Source: Sindora glabra
Lineage: Eukaryota; Streptophyta; Magnoliopsida; Fabales; Fabaceae
Reading direction: 5' to 3'
NCBI GenBank assembly: GCA_020226215.1
Contig: CM035235.1
Span: 54,961,511-55,025,510 of the forward strand
Length of the DNA: 64,000 nucleotides
Positions 32,520 through 45,988 of the stretch are shown here, in pieces. Position 1 is the stretch's first letter; every line of letters starts with the position of its first letter. The translations under genes and the position numbers were made by a program. Below the pieces are notes generated by a model. That model made no database searches. It was given only the letters and a program-made list of their open reading frames with translations, and was not told the origin of the DNA.

Positions 32520-35500
32520 CAACGTAGCTTAATCGGATTAGTCGGAGACCAATGAAACCACCAGAATCTTCAAATAAAAAAAAAATTTTAATGTACAAAT
32601 AAAAAGAAATTTATTTTCACATAAATTTAAATATTATTTTTTATTATATCAGCAAGGGATAAATTCTTTGTATAAGAATTTGAAGCTAGCACATATTAAA
32701 ATTTGTGTCTTTATCCATGTAAATTTTTTTCTTATTTTACGATGAATTTAAATTCATGATACTTTTATATAAATTAATTTTATATTATTATTCATCTATG
32801 TTTAATATATGCATTATAATTCAATAAAAAATATATCATATTTATGAAAAATTAGCAGAAAGTGGGTGGGATAAATTGTCCAGCCACTTCATGAATAGAC
32901 CTTTTTAATCCTAAGTTATTGCAAAATATTTTAAGTGAATATAAATATTTTATATATAAATATTTTATATATAAATATTTTATATTTGGTTTAAATTTAA
33001 TAATATTTTTAGAAATAAAAATATTATATATATTAAAGTTAAGATTTAAAATTAGATTTTAAATCTTTTTTATTAATTGATTGAATTTTATAAATTTATC
33101 TCATCATTTTATATTGATTGATATCGCCTAATTTATATTTAAGACTCAATTTCATATCTTATTTTCAGTGTATATAGTATCAATATTTCAAAAATATTTC
33201 TAGCTTAATATTCTCATAGAGAGATAAGTATTTTACATTCCTATGATATGGGAATGTTTTAATAATATAATTATAAATGAATTATTTTGCTCATTCATTT
33301 ATCAAAATTTTATCAGCATTATTGACACATAATTTCATTACTACCTATCACACAAATAACTCTGTCGATTACTACTCACTCTTATTGATCATTATTTACC
33401 ACAATCAATTATCAATCATCGCCTACTATAGGTGATAGTTGTTACACTTTTCATTCTTGATGACTTCTATTAGCAATTATCTATCATCATTAATCACCGT
33501 TAACTATCACTTATTACTAGTTATCATTTATCTTTACCTATTATTCAATTTTTGATGAGAATATTTTTAATATTCTAATAATATTTTGAGAATATATAAA
33601 TTAATTAAAATATAATATTATTATATTTTTATAAATATTTTTAATGAATTAAATATAATAATATTATATTTTTGAAAATTAAAATTTTCAAAAATATTAA
33701 AATTTTCAAGAATGCATGAATGTGCGAATTAAATGCCAGCTAAGAGTGGTATCTTACATCTCATTGAACTTATAGTTGGGTTTTCGTAACCTTGTATGGA
33801 TACTTTTATATTGTGTATATACAACTGCGATCGGGGCTTAGGCTAAGGATTAATAAGATTTCAGGAAAAAAAACTTATTGTGAAGTAAAATTGCAAAAAT
33901 TTGTAATAGCACAAACGTAACAATTGTAATATTGTGATTACAACAGCCATTGATGCTTGTCTTAGATGCTCATACCAAACCTCTCTTAACCACAAAAATT
34001 AATTTAGAAATTGAGATTTTTCTTTTCCTTTTTATAATCGATGTAAAATAATTTAACTATTTTACCTTTATATATTAAGTCATCGGTTGGAACTTTAATA
34101 TTAACTGACACTATCATAAACTATTGAACAAAATTATTTAATTGAGCTCTTATTCCTTCTAAAATCAATATGAAAATACCTAATTGTTTCCCTCTCACAA
34201 ATCATCCTATGAAGTAGAAATATTATAAAAGTGGGCTCTGATATCATTATTAGCTATCTATACCAAATCTCTTTCAACCACAAAAATTAATTTAAAAATT
34301 AAAAAATTAATTTAAAAATCAAGACTTCTCTTCTTCTTTTATAACTAATATAAGATAACCCAACAATTTGTGATTTTAAACTATTTTTGTGTGTATACAT
34401 ATTTCGTTTATTTATCACATCCCTCAAAACTACGCGTCTAGCATAATTTAAGTTAGAGGGGACCCACTCTTGTTTAAAATTAGTTTAGTTCAAATGGGGT
34501 ATAGCGTAGTTATAAGCAATTTTTTCCAATGTAAGTGTTTTGCAAGAGGGCCTTTTGCCAATCTGTAAATTTTAATATCTATGTAACCACCACCAGAAAA
34601 CCGAGTTGTGTTTTAGACTCATTTTAGAAAGTATTTTTTATAAGAAAATATTATTTATATATATTAATAAAAAAATGATATATTATTTATATTGATAATT
34701 AAAAAATAATATTTAAAAATTTAAAAATAGAGGAAAGCAAATTTCTTTTTAAAATAGGAGATGTTATTTTTTTTCAAATTCTTCATATTTAATATTAAAC
34801 AAGTAAAATTATTTTTTATTTTAATATTATATAACTATATTTTATAGAAAATGCTTTTGATAAAAATGAGCCTAACCTTAATGATTGTCTTGCAATTAAT
34901 TAATGCATATCTGTCTTGGATTTTGGATGAATATAACAAGGACAAAACTTCGGTAAAATACTTTAGAGATTTGTATTTTAGGATTTTTCATTCAAATTAC
35001 TTCATATGTATTAATTATTTTGTAATTACAATATTAATAATTATTATAATTATTAAATTAAAATTATTGATAATTAATACACATGAAAAATTTTATGACA
35101 AATATCTACAAGATTTTACTTAAATTTTGTCGTATAAGAAATGGTCATTGAGAAGTAAAAGAGAAGGAACTGATTGCTCTGTACAAACTTAGTTTTACTG
35201 ATATATAATCACAGAACAACATGTTTCTTTCAATCCATGAAATTTTTTTTCGAATTTTTTTTTTTTACCATACGTGCAAAGTCTTGCATTCGAACGCAAG
35301 ACACTAAGTGATTAAATTCATGTATTTATATTGTATAATTGGACGGGAATTAATATCTAAATTACTTATCATATACATCAAAATGTAATCATCTTAGGTA
35401 CATAATTAATATTAATTAATTTTAACTTTTTTTTACTTTTCCTCAATATTTGAAAAGACTCATCCTTATTTTTATTTTTATTTTTGTTGAAACACTCACT

Positions 35501-38220
35501 ATCATCAATCAATGGAAAATATCCAATCAGAGAAAAGAGAGAGAAAATAGTAAGAAGAGAATTCAAATCCTTACCTTTGTACTCATTAATTAATAAGCAT
35601 TTTAAAACGCGATCCCATCATTAACATTAATTAATGCTAATGATCTCATCATTAGCATTAATTAAGTTTATTTTAAAATATAATGTTATATATCTATTTG
35701 CTAAAACCTAAATAAATGTAAGAGTGGAGTTACAACCATTCTCTAGGAATGACACTCTTCTACATAAAGTGAATCCTATGTAAGGTTGAGAATCGGTCAA
35801 TATAAAAATACGTGTCCTAAAATTATATTTTAAAAGGGAACCCATAATTTTCTATACGTTTAAATCCCAGGTTAATAATATTCCATATATGCTGTTTACG
35901 TTGGACTCAAATCCATACTTTACAAACAAAATACACATACATTTGATGTACTAAGTTAGAATTTTAATTATTAATCAAGTCTTGTTTGATATAATAGTCA
36001 TTTGATATTTCAATACTACATTGAGTGCTGACTAATTCAAATTTAAACTGGATATAATCACATCATGCAGCAAAACTTTCTCAATCAAATTTTAATGTAA
36101 TTATATTTTTAAGAACTTGAATACAAGACTTTTAATTAAGATAGAACAATCTCGTACTAGTTAATTTATACACTCAGTAGTTTAATCAACTTCTATTAAT
36201 TTTAAGAAACTTGACACTTTTTACATGAAGTTTAAAATTTAAGTTTTTATGAATAGAACAAATAAATATTAAAAGAATTTACTTCCATATTAAATTTGAT
36301 TTGATTTGATTTCAGGTTAAGCGATAATTCAATGAAATTGTCGGACATCGAAAATATGAAAAAAAGACTTTAATTACAAAGTGATAAAATTCCATAGGTA
36401 ATCAACAACAGACTTCACTGCATGACAGGAATGTGTTTGCTGTTAGAATACTTCTTTCCAACCTGGCTGATGCAAGGCACCGATCACATACGGTAATCAG
36501 GATCCGACTCTCTTGAAGATAAATTTTAAAAAATAAAATAATTTATCATAAATTTTAATAAGAAATTAAAAATAACTAATTATAAATTTAAAATTTATTT
36601 TTAATTGATTATTATTTATTAAATTTTAAATATTTAATTTCTTCATAAAAATTATAATGTTTTATTTAAATTTTTAAAATATATGATTAAAAATTTAGTT
36701 TGATTTTTATAAAATTAAATTTTTATCAATCTCATCTTTAACTAAAAATTTATATTAATTTAATTTTTATAAATTTTAAAATTCTTAACTTTAAAACTTT
36801 CTATACAATATTCAAATATTTTATTTTATGTATGAAAGAATTAAAATTTAAAACTTTTTAATTTTATAGAAATCAAAATGATATAAATTTTTACTTAAAA
36901 ATAAAAATTGATAAAATTTCAATTCTATAAGATTAAATTAGGGTTTTAATCAAAATACATCTTGCACCTTGTGATTAAAAAAGAAGGGGGCAAATTGTGC
37001 TTGTTCGTTGACTCTAGGACAAACATATTAATTATTAGCATTCATTTGAGCTATTCTATTCTTTTCAGGTTATCCACCGTCTATAACCTTTATTCTTGAA
37101 AAAGTTTATTGCTTGGACTCCGGCAGTTCAATCCAACCTTTGACATTTTCTATAGTTGCCCGATTGTTACATAAGAGCATTCCAATTCTATAATTAATGT
37201 ATTATGCATAAGAAATTTGATTTAAAATTAGATTTTAAATATAAATTAAAAATTAATATACAATAATATAATAAATTTATAAAATTAAATTTAATAAATA
37301 AAAAATTAAAACTCCATTTTATATTTTTTTTCAATACTTAAAATATTTTTATTTTAATCTAAATTAAAATTAATAATTTGATTTGAATTGGATTTGATTA
37401 AATATTATGAACATCGAACTCGATTTTGGTAAACTCAATAATAATAAGTAAATATTAAAAAATTTAATAAATTTAAAATTTGATCAATAAAAATTAATTA
37501 AATAATAATATATCTTTTAAAATAAATGTATAAATATTTAACATTATTATGAACATATATGTTATGATTTGAATAATAAAACATTAAAATTTTAATTATA
37601 TATTATTTGCATTATTAGATAAATAATAAAAATAGAAATTTACAACCAAGTTAACCGTCAATTAAATGACTCGATGAAGGAAAAATTTGACTTAGTTAAC
37701 TAAATAAAGTAATTCTTGTATACAAATTTAATATAAATAAATTATAAAATAAATATAATCAAACAATTTTTCAGTGAGCCGACCTGCCACCTCTAATTTT
37801 GGATTCGTTTCTTATCGGTCAGTTATTATAAATTTGTGTAACTCTTTTTGTTTTTTTTAATGTGTATGAGTTCTTTTTTAAATAATAATATAGGAATAAG
37901 ATAAGTTGATCTACTTTATGATTATGTTATCAATCTTTTTAACATTTATAATCGTACTTATAAATTATTTAATTCTTTATGATCGTTCATAATAGAAATT
38001 GAAATATTGATAATCGAAGATTATAAATGAAATTTAAGATATGAATAATTCAAGATAATATACGAGGCATTCTTAATTAGATGGTTAATTTTGTATTTTT
38101 TTAATTTTTCATCAATTGTCTTCTCTGGTACTGTTGCTGAAAATTTCTACAGCTATATTAGAGGAATAATTATCATCACCATTATGATTGGATACTATTA
38201 AAGTGAATGTACTTTATGGG
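32520..38220. other. Long AT-rich intergenic stretch, no gene seen
   Basis: Open frames such as 34851-35123 and 35378-35566 are AT-driven (Ile/Lys/Asn-rich) and not supported. Small structures only: ATATAAATATTTTAT triplicated at 32945-32985; a perfect stem GTCTTGC/GCAAGAC at 35281-35302; a direct repeat of CATCATTARCATTAATTAA at about 35617-35666. 37760-37800 (GAGCCGACCTGCCACCTCTA) resembles one end of a hAT-like repeat, but no partner end was found. Confidence 0.45.
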
Positions 38221-38224
38221 GCGT

Positions 38225-38420
38225 CGTTCTAAAACATTTTATATTCTTAAAAATTAAGATTGGAACAGATGGACCCTTGGTGGGCAAAGTGGTTGCTTGC
38301 CGATTAGGGAGCGGCGGAGGTCCTATTGTCTCCGCCATTAATGTTGGGCCGTTTTAGGACAGTCTGATTTTCCTGATTGTGGATGGCTGCTTTCTTCATC
38401 TCACCTCTCACCTTACATTT
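38225..38420. other. G+C-richer island with a short hairpin
   Basis: A patch unlike its surroundings (GGGAGCGGCGGAGGTCC, GTTGGGCCGTTTTAGG) with a perfect 7-bp stem GGCGGAG/CTCCGCC at 38313-38319 and 38330-38336. No ORF or domain. It may be a fragment of a former gene or promoter. Confidence 0.3.
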
Positions 38421-38501
38421 GTTTTTATTTTTAAAATTTTCTTTTTTAATATCTTAGATTCAAATAAATACTATAAATATAGTAAGTGATTTCGTTTCCA
38501 A

Positions 38502-38531
38502 TGTATATATATGCGCGCGCGTATATATATA
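38502..38531. repeat. Alternating purine-pyrimidine palindrome (Z-DNA prone)
   Basis: TATATATATGCGCGCGCGTATATATA: a self-complementary TA-CG-TA alternation of about 28 bp. Such tracts form Z-DNA or cruciforms and are length-variable. Confidence 0.8.
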
Positions 38532-40353
38532 ATGCACAGTCTCTTTATCCTTCTTTTCAAGGCACGCCCTTGTTTTAACTTACCCTAGCTTGTCAATGAA
38601 ATTCAATTATCAATTCTATTTTTCGTTTCTCACTTTTATTCTTAATTAGAATAACTCTACACCTTGTGCAGAAGCTACGTTCAAGCTTGGGAAAATTTAG
38701 AAATTGCCTCATACATTTAATATATTTATTTATTTATTTAAATGTCGACTCTTTCATTATAGATTATAAATTCACAGTTCAATAGATCTCACTATCTATT
38801 AAAAAAATATATGACACATTTGAAATTATATTAGACATTTTCATAAAATTTATTACAATTATGAAATTTGATAATTTTAAGATTACGTTATATGTATCAA
38901 GTGCAAGATAATTATTTTGTCCGTTCTTTTTTATTCATCGTGTTTAATCATTTTTACGGATACTAGAAAAATAGTGTAGTGTATTTATTTTTACTATACT
39001 TTTCAAAACTCTTTTTTTAAGTCAAAATCAAAATTTACTTATTCTTATTTTTCTCTTTATTTTCACATATTTTAGATTTTATAATTACAAAATCTAAGAC
39101 AGTGAAGAATGGAAAAATAAATATGATGAAATTAATTAATTTGTTGAAATATTATACGATGAATGTATAGAGTAATAAAGCATCTATTGAAGAAAAAGAA
39201 AGATAAAATTGAAAAAAAATAATTAAATGCTTTATTAAATTTCTAAAGTGAACAAAAAAAGAGATTGTGGTACACCATAACACAATAATGTAGAAATGTA
39301 TCATCAGATCTAATAATAAATCAAATATACTTTTTTTTAAAGTCAAATTAAACACATTATATAATGACATATCAACTATCAAATATGGTAGTGTATTGGT
39401 AAATTATTGATATATTATTATGTTAGTAGTATATTATAATTATCTCCTAAAAAAAATTCAATGTTGTATTAATAAATTTAAAGATCTAAATTCATTGATC
39501 TATATAGATTAAATAAAATTTAATAGTTTTATATTACTGGTATTGGTATTATATAATAAGATAGTCTATCTTAATTCATACCTTTCTTTAGCCGATAAAA
39601 GGAGTGAAACGAGTACATAAGAGTCCATTCAACCCTTCGGATTGCGAGTTGTCTAACTTAAAAGCACTTTTGTGTCTGATTTTGGATGAAATCAATGGAC
39701 TAAGTTGTCAGCTGTTATGATTATGTGAATTGTACACTGAACCTAGCCATAATAAATTAAATGGGACCAAGATAAGCAGTTCCGCATTTTTATCTTTAGC
39801 TTGACCTTTTTCATCATAAAATTAATGTGGGATCCGAAGTGTTTCCTCAATGGCAATGTATGTGAGTATATTTTGTCATTTCAAGCAAGAGTAATTGTCA
39901 ACCGAAAGGAGCCACGATGTTTGGAAAGGAAGATAAAAGCATATGCTTAGGAAACAAAGTAATGAGATATGATTTTGGTGACTTTGTTGTTTTTTTTTCC
40001 TGCTAACTGGTCTTCACATCCAATAAACCCCACCTCTGCCTTGTTGTTGGCTTTAAGTAATATTGACATGATAAGTGCATATGGCTTGGAAAAAAACTTA
40101 ATGATAAGGAATGTTGGTGTGTTTACTAAGAAGGCTCGTTCTTTTTTCTGTTTCTTTTCCCAAAATTGTCATGAGATATCATGTTAAATTTTGATGCCAT
40201 CTTCTCTTTAAATGTGTATCCATGTTCGCAGAGATCGATGTGATAAAATTTCCTCACAATCTTCAAGGATATGAATTGTTTAAAGTATAATTCTTAAAAT
40301 TAGTTACAATTTGTAAAATTGTAGATAAATTATGAGAAAATATGATCAAGAGA
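38532..40353. other. Intergenic DNA, mixed composition, no supported gene
   Basis: 39600-40200 is less AT-rich and could be single-copy promoter-type DNA, but the 72-codon frame at 39969-40187 shows no family and poor start context. The rest is AT-rich. Confidence 0.4.
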
Positions 40354-40447
40354 CCTTTGATACCTTGTGAATCCCCTTCATGCTAACTTGTAACATATAC
40401 GGCAGTATAGATGCAATCACATAATAAAATTCATAAGGTATCAAAGG
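40354..40447. ncRNA. 94-nt foldback, possible small-RNA precursor or mini-MITE
   Basis: CCTTTGATACCTTGTGAAT (40354-40372) pairs with ATTCATAAGGTATCAAAGG (40429-40447) over 19 bp, with 18 Watson-Crick pairs and one G-U pair in RNA from the plus strand. The loop is about 56 nt. Arm length and loop size fit a plant miRNA-type precursor, but a tiny inverted-repeat element is equally possible. No flanking duplication was recognised. Confidence 0.35.
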
Positions 40448-40600
40448 AGGATTGTCGGCCCTTTTATATCACATATAGGCATGATATTAGTACTTCACAA
40501 CTCAACTTGTGTGTATTGTGGAATTTCTCATTAAATATTTTTTAAAAATTTTGTATCTTCTTTTGCATTTAGAGTTTGGTTCTTGATCTTTGGTCTTTGT

Positions 40601-43109
40601 TGTAGGTCAAGGCAACCTGCACCTAAAAAGAGGGATAAATTGGATGTTTTGAAAATTTTAAAAATTTTGAAAATTCTCTTTAAAAAACTCTTGATTTTAA
40701 AAAGTCACAAGGATAATTTCAATTCAAACAAACTCAAGAAAGTTTTATGAAAATATTTGTACTCAAGATATATCAGTTCAATGAATTAGTGCAAATCAAC
40801 TTATTCAATTATGCATCATTAAGAAGTATATGCATAAAAAGATATCTCTTTCAATCATTCAAGCATCAAGATACCAATTAGTTCAATCAATCCAATTCAA
40901 AACTGAACTATGGTAGGAATTCAGAGGCATGGTTGAACTATTCTAGACTAATCAAAGCTGCCATTAAACTGGAAAACATGTCAAACCAATGTGAATCAAT
41001 CTAGATAGGTCAAGTTTGTTTCTCAATAAAAATTTTATAAAATGGCAATCATGATTCTCAAGCATAGGACCTTCAAATCACCATATAGTCCTTTACCATC
41101 TATGCTAACTTATCTTTTGTTATATAATATGCTTTAATTATATATAATGCATATCATTTGGTTTCTAAATATAATCATATTTACAATTTTTATAAATAAT
41201 ATTATATTAAATATTTATATTTCATGCTGTATATAATTAAATTATTATTTAGTAAATATTTATTTTAAAATTTTTATTTAATTTAAATGAAGTATAATTT
41301 TAATATTATAAAATAACATTAAAAGTATGTCAGATAATTATAATTGTAGTAAAATTAATATTTATATTATTATCTTTGAAAAATATATTTGTACAATTTA
41401 AATGAATTTAATATAATTTTATGTATATAAAAATATATTAACTAATTCAACCATCTGATTTAACCGGTTGAATCAGTCTAATCTTGACCTGATCATCATG
41501 TTAGGTTGGGCTAGGTTTAAAAACACTAATTTATAGTGATTTCTCCTTAAATATCCTCTCCAAAGTATACATTTACTCTCTAAACTTTCTAAATTTATGT
41601 TTCAATCTACTATTTCTTCAAGTTTGAATTAGACACTTGAAAAAGCCTTTTATAAATCCTTTTCTCGATATAATTGACTCCTTTTGAGATTTATTACTCA
41701 AAAGTTTTAATCTTCAAGATATATCTCACTCTTGATTTCCTGGGAATTTCTTACCTAAAATATAATGAAAATTGATATAAGATAAAAAGTAACTCAAATA
41801 AATTTTCTCATAAAGTGGATGAAATATATGAAATACTTAGAATAGAAAATTTTCAAAATGAAGATTCAAATCATAATTTTGATGAAAAAAAAGTTAAATG
41901 ATGTTAAATAATGGATTTCATACTCTCTATATGTTATATTTCTTTGCTTATATAAGAAGTCCAAAGTCATTTATAGTTATTTGGAATACTTAGAAATGAA
42001 AACCAACTTTTTTTTAGTATTACTCTGTAGAATTTTCACACTAAAGACTATCAAGAGGCTAAAACATAAGATAGTCGACCATTAGGCCAATAAAGCCTAA
42101 CATCAATTTTAAAATATCATAACCTTTTCATTTTAATTTTGTTTTAGAAATGATATATTGTTAAAAAGTTATTTGAGTTTATTTTCAAATAGAATTAATT
42201 TCATACTCATATTTTATGTATTTTTTGAGATATAATTAAAACAATGAATAAAAGTAAAAAAAAAGGAATATAGAAAACTTATTTTTAGACTCAAATTAAA
42301 AAATTTATAATTCTTTTATATCTTAATCATTTAAAGCAAATTATCTATCCATTCAAAGCTTTTCAAGTTTATTTTGCAATGAAAAAATTTACAATATAAT
42401 CACAAATATTTTATGACACATGATTAAAAGAGTGAACAAAATAAAAAAAATGAAAATACTAAAAACTCATATCTTATTAATTTTTGAAATGCCCAATAGG
42501 CTATCTTATAAAAACATAATTATGGGATATCTTTTCAAAATATTTTGATCAAGTTAAGATTTTAAGAAAACATATTTAAGCTTTATATTATGAAAAACTC
42601 TACTTTATAAGAAAGTCTAAGCCTAAAGTAAAAAATATACTAATAAAGTCCTTAGACTTCTCTTGATGCTTCCAAACTTCTAAAACTTGAATCTTTCAAT
42701 TTTCCAATATTTTGATCACATTTTCTTTCTTGAATTTCTTTCTCATTTCTTTTTGAATTGAGCATGAAAAAATCTTCCAATGATTTGTTTCAATGCCAAC
42801 TTTTCTTATTTTTACATTTTCTTATATAATATATGTAAAATTTACAACCCATATAGTTAATCTAATCTAATATTTAAAGATATGATATGCATGATATATA
42901 TATATCACACATACATATGTATGTGTGTCAATGACGTTTGTATAAGATATAATTTTTTTAGTATATAATCAAGTAATGCTATTGCAATAATCATAGTATA
43001 TCATGTCTATTGAAGATTTTTTAATACTTTAATATAAAGATATACAATACTATTACAAAGACTTATTTATTGTCATTAAAACTTATCATATAAAAATATG
43101 GGGTTAATA
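40601..43109 (-). repeat. 3' LTR (LTR A) of the minus-strand copia element
   Basis: About 2.5 kb. Starts TGTAGGTCAAGGCAACC on the plus strand and ends GGGGTTAATA. It includes a TATA-like TTATATAAG (minus strand near 41950). It carries extra AT-rich sequence (about 41100-41450) missing from LTR C. Confidence 0.65.
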
Positions 43110-43540
43110 ATATCTCTTTTTTTATTGATAACAAATTACTAAGAAAAATATGTTCAAAATAAAGAATCAATTTAATAGGCATAAGAAGATATTAAAACAT
43201 TAAGCATATAACATATTTTTCCATTATCTTCTCCCGTTATTTAACATCAACAAAAAGGATAAACGATCACATTAAAGCAAGTGATGTCATTAATTATCTT
43301 CCCTTTTATTTTCATTATCATATTTTCTTTTTCTCTTCTTTCTCTAAAAAGATGAAAATAGTTTAAAAGATAAATATCATTAGAAGTCACTCAATTCATC
43401 TTTTGCAAGTAAAAGTGTATTCTTGTCATATAATTCAACAAGATTACTAAGGATTACATATCATGATCATATGAAAATCATTTATTATATAAATGAGTCA
43501 AGATATAGCATTTTACCTTCCTCATTTAGGTAAGCAAGAT
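43110..43540 (-). other. Interior of the minus-strand copia element next to the 3' LTR
   Basis: Non-coding AT-rich sequence. The minus strand reads AATAAAAAAAGAGATAT directly before the LTR, a polypurine-like tract. Confidence 0.4.
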
Positions 43541-45983
43541 TGTTAGCCATAAGATTATATATGATGAGTTTTGATGATAATAAATAGGTGTTGCAATAGC
43601 ATTGTATGTTTTATGCTAAAGTGATGTGTTGTATAAGTTTTAATAGACATACTATGTTATAGTTGATGCATATATATGATATAATGAATATGCTTGTTCT
43701 TATATATGCATGATGACATCTAAGTGTTTGCAATAGCATTGCATGTTTTTATACCAAAATATTATAAAATCTTCAATAAGCATGCTATACTATGGTTGAA
43801 ATAGCAATGATTGATTATATGTTAAAGAGCTATATTGTAGACAAGCATTACTAAGTATATGATTAATTAAGATATATAAAAGAATGATTATGTATGTTTT
43901 TGTGCTAATTGATTTTATATGAATTATGCATCAATATCTTGATATATTAAATTACACTAACCATATTGTTTGCAAGGTTTATTAACTTGTATATAGGAAA
44001 ATCCAAAATGCAAAGAGTGAGCATTAGAGCAAATGAATAGAAGATCACATTATGCTCAACTTAAGAATAAGGAAGAAATACAAGAAAGAAAATGTGATCC
44101 AAGCATTGAAGAATGAGAAAATTAAAGTGTATGAAAGCTTAAAAGCATCAAGAAGAGCCTAAACACTTCAATGGTATAGTTTTTCATTTTAGCTTAGTCT
44201 TTCTTATGAAATAGTGTATTTCATGATATAAAACTCAAATATATTTTTTTTTTCAAAATCTTAGCTTGATCAAAATGTTTTAAAATGATAGCCCATAATT
44301 ATATTTTTATAAGATAACTTATGGGGACATTTCAAAAACTAATGAGATATGAGGTTTAAATATTTTCAATATTGACCTTTAGTCATTATCTTAATCATAT
44401 CTCATAAAATGCTCATGATTTGATTGTCAAACCTTTTCCATATGGAAATAGACTCAGACAGATTTTCATGAACATATCATTTTCTTAAAATGATCAATAT
44501 ATGAAGCGAAATGATTTTGTCAAGTTGAGTCTAGGAATCAGTTTTCTGTAATCTAGTCTTTTCTGATATGTGCTCATTTTTTTAATCATATCTTCAAAAA
44601 TAAAAATGAAATGAGCATGAAATTATTTTTATGTGAAAATAGAATCAAAGATATTTCCATGGATAGGTCATTTTCTTAAAATGTCTAAGATATGAAAGAG
44701 TTATGACTTTTACGAGTTGAGTCTCAAAATTAAATTTTCATATATTCACTGTTTCTAAATTTTGCTCATTTTTTTGAACATATCTAAAAAATGACATTAG
44801 GTATGAGCATGAGACTAGTCCCATTTGAAAGTAGACTTAATTAGCTTTCTAACAATAAGTTATTTGCTTAAAACGAACTTAAAATGAAGAAGTTATGATC
44901 TTTTTAAAGTTGAGTCTACATTTTTGTTTGGGTGAATCGATTCACCAATCAATTCTAACTATTTTGGTGCACAAATAATGGCTAGTTTTCATCTCTAACA
45001 ACCTCAAACAGCTATAATACTCCATAGGTTACTTATATAAGCTAAGAAACACGAAATATAATATAAAGAGAGCTTGAACTTCACTTGTTAACATCATTTT
45101 ACACCTTCTTTCATTAAATCATGAATTGAGTTCTAGTTTATGAAATTCTTTTATTCTAAGTGCTTCATTTATTCTATCCACTCTTTAAAAGAGTTTTTAT
45201 GAATTGATATTCTTCTTCTATCATTTTCAAATTGTAAAGGGTAAGGTATCCTTTTGAAATTCTTTGAGAAGGTGAGGTATCCCTTGTAAGAGATATTTTG
45301 CTCAGGGAAGAGCAAGGATTTGTAAAAAGGCTTCTTCAAGTGTCTAGTTGAAACTTGAAGAGATAGTGGATTGAAACATAAGCCTAGAAAGCTTAAAGAG
45401 TGGATGTACACTTTAGTGAGGATATCCAAGGGAGGAACCACTATAAATCCTTGTATTTAATCTCTCTACCTTTACCCTTTAGTTTTCTGCACCTTGCTTT
45501 GTTTTTCTTGCTGTATATGCTTTGTTTTGCTTTTGTCATTTGTTGAATATATTATTCTTGAATGCTCATGTTGTTACTCGGATAATTGAATAATTGAAAA
45601 AGAAACTTATCTATGCATTAATTTCTTAATTATTTATCTATGCATAGTTGATGATCATTTGCTCTGTTTTTGTTGATGTTATATGTTGTAATCCAATGCT
45701 TATGATGATGTATAGATGACTAAATGTGCAAAAGGGATATACATCTATGCATTGACTTATTGATTCTTCATTTATAGTTGAATGAGTTACTTTGCACAAA
45801 TGAATTAAATTGTTATATCTTAAGTGAAAATATATTCATAAAACCTTCTTGGAAGTGTTTAAATTAAAATCATTCTTATGACTTCTCAAAATCAAAAGGC
45901 TTTCAAAAAGAATTACAAAAATAAGAAAAATTTTAAAAATATCCAATTTACCCCTTCTTAGGTGTAGGTTGCCAAGGCCAACA
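43541..45983 (+). mobile_element. Solo LTR (LTR B) inserted in opposite orientation, TSD AAGAT
   Basis: A 2443-bp LTR from TGTTAGCCATAAG to GTTGCCAAGGCCAACA, flanked by identical AAGAT at 43536-43540 and 45984-45988. It is the same family as LTR A and LTR C but reversed: for example, ATGATAGCCCATAATTATAT at about 44286 is the reverse complement of the 42500 region. TATA-like ACTTATATAAGC at about 45030. It has no coding interior; two LTRs of a complete insertion presumably recombined. Confidence 0.85.
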
Positions 45984-45988
45984 AAGAT

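Noticed and set aside
34851..35123. 90-codon ORF rich in Ile/Asn/Lys
   Set aside because: Composition follows AT-richness; no domain or promoter/poly-A context.
39969..40187. 72-codon ORF in a less AT-rich region
   Set aside because: No recognisable family and weak start context; treated as chance.
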